A DNA stretch of 10,753 nucleotides from Prevotellaceae bacterium UBA1746 (GTDB lineage Bacteria; Bacteroidota; Bacteroidia; Bacteroidales; Bacteroidaceae), in NCBI GenBank assembly GCA_905369775.1, contig CAJPJR010000065.1:1-10753 (forward strand), given 5' to 3'. The translations under genes and the position numbers were made by a program. This document shows, piece after piece, positions 1 to 7,456 of the stretch (position 1 is the stretch's first letter; each line of letters opens with the position of its first letter). A model generated the notes under the pieces. That model worked only from the letters and a program-made list of their open reading frames with translations, had not been told where the DNA came from and searched no databases.

Positions 1-2269
1 TCGTGGTGAGGCGCAGGCGGAGGTTTGTGCTGGGGGCGGACCAGGTGCGGACTTTGGCGGCGAGGTTGTAGGAGAGGGAGGCCGAAAGTTCGTCGATGAG
101 CGAGATTTTGCGGAAGCCCGAGGTGTCGGCGTCCGACTTGATTTTCATTTCCAGGTTGTTGGAAACCGAGAAGTTGAGCGTTCCCTGTCGGGTGGCGTTG
201 GGGTAGCCGAAGGCTCCGATGGCGTAGGGCGAATAGCTCACGGTGGAGACGGTGCCGTCGGGGTTGGTGCGGACGTAGTGGGTGGTGAAGCCGCGCGCCT
301 CGTCGGTGAAGTCCGGGGCGAAGGAGAAGCTCACGGCGGGCTTGAAGACGTGGCGGAAGGCCTGCACGCGATCGCCGAAGAGCAGGCGCACGGGCTTGTA
401 GAATCCGTAGAGGGTGGTGTTGGCCGAGAGGGCTACGTTCCAATCGAAGAGGTTGTAGAACCCGTAGACCGTGTCGGTGCGCTCGCTGCCCGCGGCGGTG
501 TTCCACGTTTTGCGCTGCCGCGAGAAGTAGGTGCGGCCGCTGAGGTTGAACGAGGGGGAGATGTTGATGTACTTGAAGAGTTGGAAGGTGGCTTCGACGG
601 GGATGCGGTGCTGCATGCCGTTGCGCCATTTGAGCAGCGGGGTGTGGAAGAATTGCGACTCGGAGGAGGAGAGCGAATTGGTCATCTGGCCGGTGTAGGA
701 GAGGGCGATTTTCTCATACCAGCGCTCTTTGCCCACGGCTTTGCTGCGGCGCAGCGGATAGAAGCGGGCCACGGAGAGCGAAACGTCGGGCAGGGAGACG
801 GAGAGGGAGGCGTTGCGCATGTCTTGCGACACGTTGGCCGAGGCCGAAAGCGACAGGCCGAGCGAGGGAACGCTGTGGCTGAAGCTCACCGACGAGGCGC
901 GGGTGCTCTGGGTGTAGGCCAGCGGCGTGTAGAGGGAGGCGAGATTGGAGCGTTCGTAGTTTTGCGTGGCGAAATTCACGCGGGCCGAGAAGGAGGTGTT
1001 GGGGTTGGCCTTCGGGTCGGAGCTGTGGCTCCACTGCACTTTGAGCGAGGTTTGCTTGGTGTAGTCGGGCATGTTCTTGTCGCCGTTCACGGTGGTGAGG
1101 TAGGAGAGGAAGACATTGCCGCGATAGGCGTAGCGGCGCGCGTAGTTGCTCTCGGCCGAGAGGCCCCACGAGCCGCGGGTGTAGATTTCGCCCAGGAGTT
1201 TGAGGTCCATGCGGTCGGAGAGGGCGAAATAGTAGCCGCCGTCGCGCAGGTAGAAGCCGCGGGCGGTCTCGTCGCCGTAGGTGGGCATGATGAGGCCCGA
1301 GGAGTATTTCTTGTTGACCGGGAAGAAGCCGTAGGGGATGGCCACGGGCAGGGGCACATCGGCCACCACGAGATAGGCCGGGCCGAAGAAGGTTTCTTTG
1401 CCCGGCGTCACTTTGGCGCGCGTGAGTTGGAGATAGAAGTGGGGGTGCGGGGCGTCGCAGGTGGTGTATTGGGCGTTTTGGAGGTAGAAGTTGCCGTCGC
1501 CCGTGCGTTTGGCGTCCACGCTGTAGAGCAGACCCGTACCTTGGGTGGTTTTCACGTCGTTGATGAAGCCCTTTTTGGTCTTGAAGTTGAAGGCCATTTC
1601 GCGGCTTTCGTAGTTCTCGCTCCCTTGGGTGTAGACGGGTTGTCCCTGGGCTTGGCCGGTGCTGTCGGGCACGCCGGTGGCGCGCACCAGCGAGGAGTCC
1701 ATGTTCAGGGTGATGAAATCGGCTTTGAGGCCCATGTTTTGGTATTTCACGCTGGCGTCGCCGTAGAGGTAGGCCAGTCCGCTGCGGGCGTCGTAGACGA
1801 GGCTGTCTTTGGCCGCGTATTGCACCGGTGCGTCGATGCCGGCTTTGCGCACCCGCAGGGTGTCGGCGTGGCGGCGCGTGGTGTCGGCCAGCGCCGCGGA
1901 ATCGGCTTGGCGCAGGTGGGCGTTTTGTGCCAAGGCCAGGGAGTCGGCGGCGATGCGTGCGTCGAGACTGTCGGTGGGATGGGCGTGGCGCAGCGAATCG
2001 AGGTGGGCGCTGAGGCGGCGCGCGGCGGCGTTGAGGCTGTCGAGGGCAGCGGCGGCGCGACGGCCGGCGGTGGTGCTGTCGAAGCGGGCGGCGGTGGCGC
2101 GCACACCGGGGGTGCTGTCGCCCACGAGGGCCGAGGGGGGGAGCGAGTGGGGCGTGCCGGGGTGGCCGCCGCCCGTGAGCAGGGCGCCGGTGTGGCAGGC
2201 CAGGGTGAGTAGCCCGAGGAGCAGGGCCGCCAGCGGGGCGGCGAGGGGACGAAGGGCGGGGAGATGCAA
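1..2269 (-). CDS. lptD: LptD-like LPS-assembly outer-membrane protein (3' end outside window)
   Basis: The frame is open from 2269 to the window edge: 756 codons, with the C-terminal part missing. Bacteroidota LptD-like (OstA) proteins form the outer-membrane beta-barrel that receives LPS from the periplasmic bridge and inserts it in the outer leaflet. From a TTG start (2269-2267) the N-terminus looks like a signal peptide: Arg at 7, then a Leu/Ala-rich core at about 8-24. Residues about 55-140 are Ala/Asp/Arg-rich and probably helical. An OstA-like beta domain begins near residue 143 (IDAPVQYAAKDSLVYDA, then YLYGDASVKYQ). After it come alternating aromatic/polar strands with barrel-like segments such as SYLTTVNGDK and FNLSGRTYFSRQ. 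No in-frame ATG occurs before residue 179, so a TTG or similar start is required; the exact start is uncertain. It follows the HD gene after 249 bp of repeat DNA, so it may have its own promoter. The family call is firm; the gene symbol is by homology only. Confidence 0.88.
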   Translation of the reverse strand, partial: MHLPALRPLAAPLAALLLGLLTLACHTGALLTGGGHPGTPHSLPPSALVGDSTPGVRATAARFDSTTAGRRAAAALDSLNAAARRLSAHLDSLRHAHPTDSLDARIAADSLALAQNAHLRQADSAALADTTRRHADTLRVRKAGIDAPVQYAAKDSLVYDARSGLAYLYGDASVKYQNMGLKADFITLNMDSSLVRATGVPDSTGQAQGQPVYTQGSENYESREMAFNFKTKKGFINDVKTTQGTGLLYSVDAKRTGDGNFYLQNAQYTTCDAPHPHFYLQLTRAKVTPGKETFFGPAYLVVADVPLPVAIPYGFFPVNKKYSSGLIMPTYGDETARGFYLRDGGYYFALSDRMDLKLLGEIYTRGSWGLSAESNYARRYAYRGNVFLSYLTTVNGDKNMPDYTKQTSLKVQWSHSSDPKANPNTSFSARVNFATQNYERSNLASLYTPLAYTQSTRASSVSFSHSVPSLGLSLSASANVSQDMRNASLSVSLPDVSLSVARFYPLRRSKAVGKERWYEKIALSYTGQMTNSLSSSESQFFHTPLLKWRNGMQHRIPVEATFQLFKYINISPSFNLSGRTYFSRQRKTWNTAAGSERTDTVYGFYNLFDWNVALSANTTLYGFYKPVRLLFGDRVQAFRHVFKPAVSFSFAPDFTDEARGFTTHYVRTNPDGTVSTVSYSPYAIGAFGYPNATRQGTLNFSVSNNLEMKIKSDADTSGFRKISLIDELSASLSYNLAAKVRTWSAPSTNLRLRLTT

Positions 2270-2310
2270 GGTGTGTGGGGACTTGGGAGGCGCGCCGACG
2301 GGCGGCGGGG

Positions 2311-2334
2311 CTTCGAAGTTACTATATATATAAT
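2311..2334 (-). promoter_or_regulatory. AT-rich (TA)5 tract upstream of lptD, possible promoter element
   Basis: A run of five TA dinucleotides (2323-2332) next to a small palindrome CTTCGAAG (2311-2318) lies about 54 bp upstream of the proposed lptD TTG start. It is the only AT-rich island in an otherwise very G+C-rich gap, so it is the natural place for the lptD promoter. It does not match the Bacteroidota -7 consensus TAnnTTTG well, and I see no paired -33 TTTG. The role is inferred from position and composition only. Confidence 0.25.
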
Positions 2335-2340
2335 GTGTGC

Positions 2341-2508
2341 GCGGCGGTGCCGACGGACGGCGTCGGTGTTTCGGCGTGCCGACTGCGGCGTGCGGGGGGC
2401 TTTCGCGGAAGTGCCTACGGACGACGGGCGCCTTTCGTCGTGCCGACTGCGGAGCGGGGGGCTTTTTGCGGCGGTGCCGACGGACGGCTTGCGCTTTTCG
2501 GCGGTCGG
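2341..2508. repeat. Imperfect tandem repeat, about 64-bp unit, 2.6 copies, with half-unit substructure
   Basis: Three copies begin near 2341, 2404 and 2468. The core GTGCC recurs at 2347, 2376, 2411, 2440 and 2474, with spacings of 29, 35, 29 and 34 bp. Each 64-bp unit is therefore two related half-units. Copy 1 and the truncated copy 3 share GCGGCGGTGCCGACGGACGG exactly. Copies 1 and 2 share CGTGCCGACTGCGG, 64 bp apart. On the transcribed (minus) strand the half-units start with AAA runs followed by a C/G-rich block. The array fills most of the gap between the HD gene stop and lptD. No gene is supported here. Confidence 0.8.
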
Positions 2509-2518
2509 CGGGGGCGGT

Positions 2519-3055
2519 TCACTCCATCTCTGCGCGCCAGCGGCGGAAGGTGCGGAGCCCCACCGTGCCGAAGCGGGCCACGCGCGCCTCCACCTCCGAG
2601 GGCGTGAGGAAACGCAGCGGGTGGCTCTTCGAATGGAACAGGTCGGCGTAGCAAATGATGCGCTCTTCCGGCGTTTCGGGCAGGAGATCCACCGCAGGGA
2701 GGGGGAGTTCGAGCCGACGGATGTCGGCCGCCGTGAGCCCCGTGCCGGTGTGGCGCTCGCAGATGCGGGCCAGCGCCTCGTGGCCCTCCGCGCGCAGCAG
2801 TTGCGCGCCGAGCGGGCCGTGCATCAAGTAGGGCGCCGTGCCGTGGCAGTGGATGGCGGGGGCAGAAGTGAGGTAGATGCCGATGTCGTGCAGCATGGCG
2901 CCGGCTTCCACCAGGGCGAGATCGGCGCCGAGTTCGGGGTGGCGGCGCGCGATGTCGAGGGCGCGACGGCACACCTGCCCACTGTGGAGCAGCAGGAGCC
3001 GCCGCAGTGGCGAATCGGTGGGGTAGTGGCGGGCGATGAGGGCGCGGTAGTTCAC
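2519..3055 (-). CDS. HD-domain (HDIG-type) phosphohydrolase
   Basis: A 178-residue protein with a complete single HD domain and little else. Metal-ligand candidates are H24, the H56-D57 doublet in MLHDIG, H79, H102 in ICERHTG and D138 in CYADLF, the usual order for the superfamily. HD proteins hydrolyse phosphate esters such as nucleotides or cyclic dinucleotides. The substrate of this short Bacteroidota branch is not known to me, so none is assigned. The length matches the stand-alone HDIG proteins common in Bacteroidales. The start is GTG at 3055-3053, placed so that the stop of the upstream membrane-protein gene overlaps it as GTGA (4 bp), which suggests translational coupling. There is no signal peptide; it should be cytoplasmic. 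Its place behind rodA suggests shared expression with cell-wall genes but does not prove a wall-related role. Confidence 0.88.
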   Translation of the reverse strand: MNYRALIARHYPTDSPLRRLLLLHSGQVCRRALDIARRHPELGADLALVEAGAMLHDIGIYLTSAPAIHCHGTAPYLMHGPLGAQLLRAEGHEALARICERHTGTGLTAADIRRLELPLPAVDLLPETPEERIICYADLFHSKSHPLRFLTPSEVEARVARFGTVGLRTFRRWRAEME

Positions 3056-3663
3056 GGGCGGGGGGCGTTTTTGGGTGCGAGGCGCGGCGCGTCGGGACGT
3101 GGCGCGGTGGGTTTCGTGGCCGAGCGCGGCGTGGCGTCGGGCCGACCCGGGGCGGTGCGCGGGTCGCCGTCGGGGATGGCGTCGCCGTCGTGCGCGTTGT
3201 CATTGTCGTTGCGCGGGTCGGCGCCCACTGCCTGCTTGCGCCCGTCGGCAAAGCCCGCGGCATAGCCTCGGCGGTAGGCCGCGGCGTAGCTTTGGCGCTC
3301 GTCGGGGGTGGGATATTGCGACGACTCGTCGTAGGTGGCGCGCTCGTCGTTGTTCATCCCGTCGGTGTTGCCGCTCAGGTAGCCGTCGTCGTAGCCCGCT
3401 TCGGCGGGGTCGCGGTCGGGCGCCGGGCTGACGTCTTCGGCGGGCGTGGATTCGGCCGGCGCTTCGGCGGGCGAGGCGGGGGCGTTGTCGAGGGTGTCGG
3501 GCACCGCCATGTGGCGCGTGCTGTCCCGACCGGCGAGCCCTTCGGGGGTGAGGGGCACATCGGTCGAGCGCTTGAGGAAGAAGATGAGGCCGCCGGCCAC
3601 GGCGAGCAGCAACACGAAGAGCAGGCTGCGCAGCAGGGTTTGGCGACGGGATTCGGAGGACAT
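3052..3663 (-). CDS. Single-pass membrane protein with Gly/Tyr-rich repeat domain, function unknown
   Basis: A 203-residue protein from ATG 3663-3661. A start 19 codons further up is possible, but that extension is Pro-rich and precedes the basic/hydrophobic N-terminus. Residues 6-12 are basic (RRQTLLR), followed by a membrane segment at about 13-30 ending FFLKR. The orientation is probably N-in with the bulk periplasmic. Residues 33-87 are a Pro/Ala/Asp/Glu linker. Residues 88-145 hold a compact motif-rich block: AGYDDGYLSGNTDG, then AAYRRGYAAGFADGRKQ, i.e. two GY-x2-G-x2-DG-like units about 40 residues apart. The C-terminus (146-203) is low-complexity, Pro/Arg/Asp-rich. I do not recognise a characterised family; similar GY..G..DG blocks occur in uncharacterised Bacteroidota proteins. 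It lies 84 bp after rodA and overlaps the HD gene by 4 bp, so it is probably in the same operon. Confidence 0.75.
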   Translation of the reverse strand: MSSESRRQTLLRSLLFVLLLAVAGGLIFFLKRSTDVPLTPEGLAGRDSTRHMAVPDTLDNAPASPAEAPAESTPAEDVSPAPDRDPAEAGYDDGYLSGNTDGMNNDERATYDESSQYPTPDERQSYAAAYRRGYAAGFADGRKQAVGADPRNDNDNAHDGDAIPDGDPRTAPGRPDATPRSATKPTAPRPDAPRLAPKNAPRP

Positions 3664-3747
3664 AGTCGAGTGGATGTGTTGAGGGGAGGGGAGACGGGGC
3701 GCCGGCACCGGCCGCCGCAAGGGCAGCGCGCGCCGAGGCCGCCGCGG

Positions 3748-5199
3748 TTATCGTTTGCGACCCGCGTCGATGCGCAGGAAGATGAAGAGCAGCAGGGTGA
3801 AGCCCCACAGCGACGAACCGCCGTAGGAGAAGAACGGCAGCGGGATGCCGATGACCGGCGCGATGCCCAGCACCATGCCGATGTTGATGAACACGTGGAA
3901 GAGCAAGATCGACAGCACCGAGTAGCCAAACACCCGCCCGAAGGTCGACGTCTGCCGTTCGGCCAGCGCGATGAGCCGCCAGATCAGCAGCAAGAAGAGC
4001 ACCAGCACGCCCGCGGCGCCCAGAAAGCCCTCTTCTTCGCCCACGGTGCAGAAGATGAAGTCCGTGTCTTGCTCCGGCACATAGTCGAGTTTCGTCTGCG
4101 TGCCGTTCATGAATCCCTTGCCCAACAGGCCGCCCGAGCCGATCGCGATCTTCGATTGCGTCACGTTGTACGAGGCGTCGCGGTCTTCCTCCACGCCCAG
4201 CAGCACACGGATGCGCGTGCGCTGATAGTCCTTCATGGCGTTGTTGAGCACATAGTCCGAGGTGTAGAGGAAACCCACGCTCGAGATGGCAAAAAGGCTG
4301 ATGAGCAGGTAGGTGTTGGCGCGGCGCCCGATCCACTGCATGCCCAGATAGCCGATCATCACGATGCAACCGCCCAGTTGCGCCCAGCTGATGTCGAAGG
4401 GGTGCACGAAGGCCGAGACGCCGTAGGCCACCACGTGCAGCGCGGTGCCCCAGAAGAGCAGGCGGTGGGCGTGTTCCGGTTCGCGCGGCACGTACACCCG
4501 CAGCAGGCCCGCCGTGAAGAGCCACACCAGCGCCAGCACCACCGATTCGCCCACGCTGGCCGTCGTGCCCGGCAGCGGCGTTTCGCCCTGACCGATGCCC
4601 ACCACGAAATAGACCACCGCCGCGGCACCGCAAAACAAGATGCTGCCGGGCATGCCCTCGCGGTAGAACATGAGGAAGAAGGCGAAGTAGACCAAGGCCG
4701 AACCCGTTTCTTTCTGCAGCACGATCAGCACGAAGGGCAACAGCACCACGCCCGCGGCGCGAAGAAAGTTGCTCCGGCGGTTGAGTGTGAACCCGTATTG
4801 ACCGATCACCTTAGACACCATGAGCGCCGTGGCGCACTTGGCAAACTCGGCCGGCTGCAACGAAACGGGGCCCAGCGAGATCCAAGAGCGCGAACCCTTG
4901 ATGTCGTGGGCGATGAACGGCGTGACGAGCAGCAGCACCATCATCGACCAGTAGAACAGGTCGGCCAGCATGTCGAAATAGCGGTCGTCGAACATCAAGA
5001 TCATACCTCCCAGCCCCAAAGCGCAACCGATCCACACCAACTGTTTGCCGGCGCGGGTGTCGAAGGAGAGAAGGCTTTGCAGGTCGAAGGTGTGGCTCGC
5101 GCCGCACACGCTGAACCAGCCGAAGGTGAGGAGCGCCAGGAAGATGAGGAGCACCCAACCGTCGGCGCGAAAGGCGGGATTGAGCTGATTATCGCGCAT
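3748..5199 (-). CDS. rodA: RodA, SEDS-family peptidoglycan glycosyltransferase
   Basis: A 483-residue polytopic inner-membrane protein of the SEDS family. It polymerises lipid II into glycan strands in the elongasome together with PBP2. Family signatures are present in order: KGSRSWISLGPVSLQPAEFAK (about 101-121), QKETGSALV (162-170), TQSKIAIGSGGLLGKG (347-362), then YVPEQDTDFIF (373-383), where D380 matches the conserved Asp essential for polymerisation in this family. GIPLPFFSYGGSS (451-463) lies near the C-terminus. The membrane-rich region at about 185-310, between the QKETGSA and IGSGG signatures, fits the longer Bacteroidota RodA proteins. The ATG (5199-5197) lies inside the 3' end of mrdA: the genes overlap by 11 bp, so translation is probably coupled. 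I see nothing broken. Confidence 0.97.
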   Translation of the reverse strand: MRDNQLNPAFRADGWVLLIFLALLTFGWFSVCGASHTFDLQSLLSFDTRAGKQLVWIGCALGLGGMILMFDDRYFDMLADLFYWSMMVLLLVTPFIAHDIKGSRSWISLGPVSLQPAEFAKCATALMVSKVIGQYGFTLNRRSNFLRAAGVVLLPFVLIVLQKETGSALVYFAFFLMFYREGMPGSILFCGAAAVVYFVVGIGQGETPLPGTTASVGESVVLALVWLFTAGLLRVYVPREPEHAHRLLFWGTALHVVAYGVSAFVHPFDISWAQLGGCIVMIGYLGMQWIGRRANTYLLISLFAISSVGFLYTSDYVLNNAMKDYQRTRIRVLLGVEEDRDASYNVTQSKIAIGSGGLLGKGFMNGTQTKLDYVPEQDTDFIFCTVGEEEGFLGAAGVLVLFLLLIWRLIALAERQTSTFGRVFGYSVLSILLFHVFINIGMVLGIAPVIGIPLPFFSYGGSSLWGFTLLLFIFLRIDAGRKR

Positions 5200-7039
5200 G
5201 GCTGCCGTAATTGATGTGACGAAGGCGGAAAGACTCGGCCCGAGCGCGAGAGCCCGCCGAGAGTTTGCCGTTGAGATACTGTTCCATGATGAGCGAACCG
5301 ATGGGCACGGCGAAGTCGGCGCCGAAGCCGCCGTTCTCCACGTACACGCACACGGCGATCCGCGGTTTGTTCATCGGTGCGAAGCCCATGAAGGCCGAGT
5401 GGTCGTGGCCGCGGTTTTGCGCCGTGCCCGTTTTGCCGCACACCTCCCCGCCGGGGAAGTCGGCCCCGCGGCACGTGCCGGCCAGCACCGAGCGGCGCAT
5501 GCCCGCCACCGCATAGTCGTACCAACGCCGCGCCACCAGCGTGCGGTGCGGCCGCGTGTAGGTCGTGTCGAGCCGTTCGCCCTGAATACTCCGCGCCACA
5601 TGCGGCACGAAGTAGTGGCCGCGATTGGCCACCGTGGCCGCCAGGTTGGCAATTTGCAGCGGAGTGGCCGTCACCTCGCCCTGCCCGATCCCGATCGAGA
5701 TCACCGTCAGCGCGTTCCACGACCGTTTGTAGGCCTTGTCATAGTAGGCCGCGTTCGGAATCATCCCGCGCCGCTCGCCCGGCAGGTCGATGCCCAGTTT
5801 GTAGCCGAAGCCCATGTGCACCACCTGGTCTTTCCACCGCGTCATCGCCGCCTGCACCGAACCGTACTTCCCGCGATTGCTCAGCAGGCGCAGCAGGTTC
5901 CAGCAGAAATAGGAGTTGCACGACGTGCCGATGGCCGGCACCAGATTGATCGGCGAGGCGTGGCCGTGACAGCCCACGTGCAGCCCTTTGTAGTTGAAGC
6001 CGTGGGCGCAGGGGAAGGCCACACTCGGCGTGATCGACCCCTCTTGCAATCCCAGCAGGGCTTGCGAAATCTTGAACGTCGAGCCCGGCGGGTAGGTGCC
6101 CGCAATGGCGCGGTTGAGCAGCGGGCGCCGCTCGTCGCGCATCATGGCCGTCATCGCTTTGCCGCGGTCGCGCCCCACCATCTCGCGCGGGTCGTAGGTC
6201 GGCGCCGAGGCCATGGCCAGAATTTCGCCCGTCGAGGGTTCGATGGCCACGATGGCGCCGTATTTGCCCTCCAGCAGTCGCTCGGCCAACTCCTGCGTGC
6301 CGTAGTCGATGCCCAGCGTGAGGTTGCGACCCGGCTGGGCCTGCGTGTCATACTTCCCGTCCATGTAGTGGCCCTTGGTGCGGCCGTGCACGTCGCGCAG
6401 CAGAATCCGCATGCCCTTCTCGCCGCGCAGCACTTTCTCGTAGCTCCGCTCCACACCGAGCTTACCGATGTAGTCGCCGCTCTTATAATAGGCGTCGGAG
6501 TCCACGTCGGCCTGGTTCACCTCCGCCACGTCGCCCAGCAGGTGGGCCGCGATGCCCGAGGCGTAGCGACGCACCGACCGCTTCTCGGCCGAGAAACCGT
6601 TGAACCGAAACAGCTTTTCGCGAAACTTCGAGAACTCGTCGGCAGGAATCTGGCTCATAAACAGCTGAGGCGTGTTGCGAGAGTAGCCCGGATTCTTCTT
6701 CGGATCTTTGATTTCCGCCATCCGTTGCATGTACTCCTCCCGCGTGATGCCCATCGTGCGGCAGAAATCGGCCGTGTCGATGCCGTGTTGGTCTTGCATC
6801 GTCACCAGGATGTTGTACGACGGTTCGTTGTACACGAGCAACTTCCCGTGGCGGTCCGTGATCAGCCCGCGCGAGGGGTACAAGATCTCCTTGCGAAAGG
6901 CGTTCGAGTCGGCGCTCTTGCGGTAGTCGTCGCTCATGAGTTGGAGCGCCAGCAGCCGAAGCACAAAGACAACAACGACCGACAGCGCAATGCCGCCGAT
7001 CACAAACTTGCGCTTCTCAAAACTATAATCTTGGGGCAC
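5189..7039 (-). CDS. mrdA: Penicillin-binding protein 2, elongasome transpeptidase
   Basis: A 616-residue class B PBP that cross-links new peptidoglycan and pairs with RodA. A short cytoplasmic tail precedes a membrane anchor (about 12-33, FVIGGIALSVVVVFVLRLLA). The pedestal starts at YPSRGLITDRHG (54-65), the usual PBP2 opening. All three active-site motifs are present: S320-T-F-K323 in YPPGSTFK, S373-C-N375, and K536-T-G538 in CGKTGTAQN. The start is GTG 7039-7037, just before QDYSFEKRK. The frame is open 163 codons further up, but those codons are Pro/Ser/Arg-rich, would put the anchor deep inside the protein and run into the repeat array, so I reject the extension. No Shine-Dalgarno sequence is visible. 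rodA overlaps its 3' end. Upstream lies a 1.28-kb gap instead of the usual tight junction with mreD, so it probably has its own promoter there. Confidence 0.96.
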   Translation of the reverse strand: MPQDYSFEKRKFVIGGIALSVVVVFVLRLLALQLMSDDYRKSADSNAFRKEILYPSRGLITDRHGKLLVYNEPSYNILVTMQDQHGIDTADFCRTMGITREEYMQRMAEIKDPKKNPGYSRNTPQLFMSQIPADEFSKFREKLFRFNGFSAEKRSVRRYASGIAAHLLGDVAEVNQADVDSDAYYKSGDYIGKLGVERSYEKVLRGEKGMRILLRDVHGRTKGHYMDGKYDTQAQPGRNLTLGIDYGTQELAERLLEGKYGAIVAIEPSTGEILAMASAPTYDPREMVGRDRGKAMTAMMRDERRPLLNRAIAGTYPPGSTFKISQALLGLQEGSITPSVAFPCAHGFNYKGLHVGCHGHASPINLVPAIGTSCNSYFCWNLLRLLSNRGKYGSVQAAMTRWKDQVVHMGFGYKLGIDLPGERRGMIPNAAYYDKAYKRSWNALTVISIGIGQGEVTATPLQIANLAATVANRGHYFVPHVARSIQGERLDTTYTRPHRTLVARRWYDYAVAGMRRSVLAGTCRGADFPGGEVCGKTGTAQNRGHDHSAFMGFAPMNKPRIAVCVYVENGGFGADFAVPIGSLIMEQYLNGKLSAGSRARAESFRLRHINYGSHAR

Positions 7040-7456
7040 GGGCGATGGGGGGAATGAAGGGGGTGAATGGATGCGGACACCGCCGCACAGTCGGGATTCC
7101 GGGGACTGCGCGGCGGAGGTCGTGGGGGAACGGCCGCCGAGCGGCGGACGGGGCAGCGCCACGGGGGCGGATGCCTGAAGGGGGGCGGGCGGAGCGGCGA
7201 GGACGGGCAGAACCTGAAGATGAAAAAAAGGCCCGTTGGAACCTCGCCGCCGTGGAGCGGAAAGGAATGAGGAGCAAACCGCCCCGGTGCCCGCAGGACG
7301 ATGGCCGACCGCGCGGAGCGGAGGGCGATGGGTGCGGCGACAGGAAGCAGAGATGGACTTAACAGAAACTTGTATGAAGAGATTAGCCTCCTGTACGTCG
7401 CATGTGGGGAAAAAATGAGGGGGCGTGCGTGCCGCGTTGGCGGGGCGAGACCCGCC

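Noticed and set aside
278..2212. Plus-strand open frame of 644 codons opposite lptD
   Set aside because: The product is Gly/Val/Glu/Arg-rich low complexity with no domain. The minus strand gives a coherent LptD-like protein. It is a composition shadow.
2180..2269. Lipoprotein signal for the LptD-like protein (LLTLAC)
   Set aside because: The residue at -3 of the cysteine is Thr rather than Leu, and LptD-type barrels use an ordinary signal peptide.
3190..7057. Two plus-strand open frames of more than 600 codons opposite rodA and mrdA
   Set aside because: They mirror genes with complete catalytic motifs and encode His/Arg/Gln-rich sequence without recognisable features.
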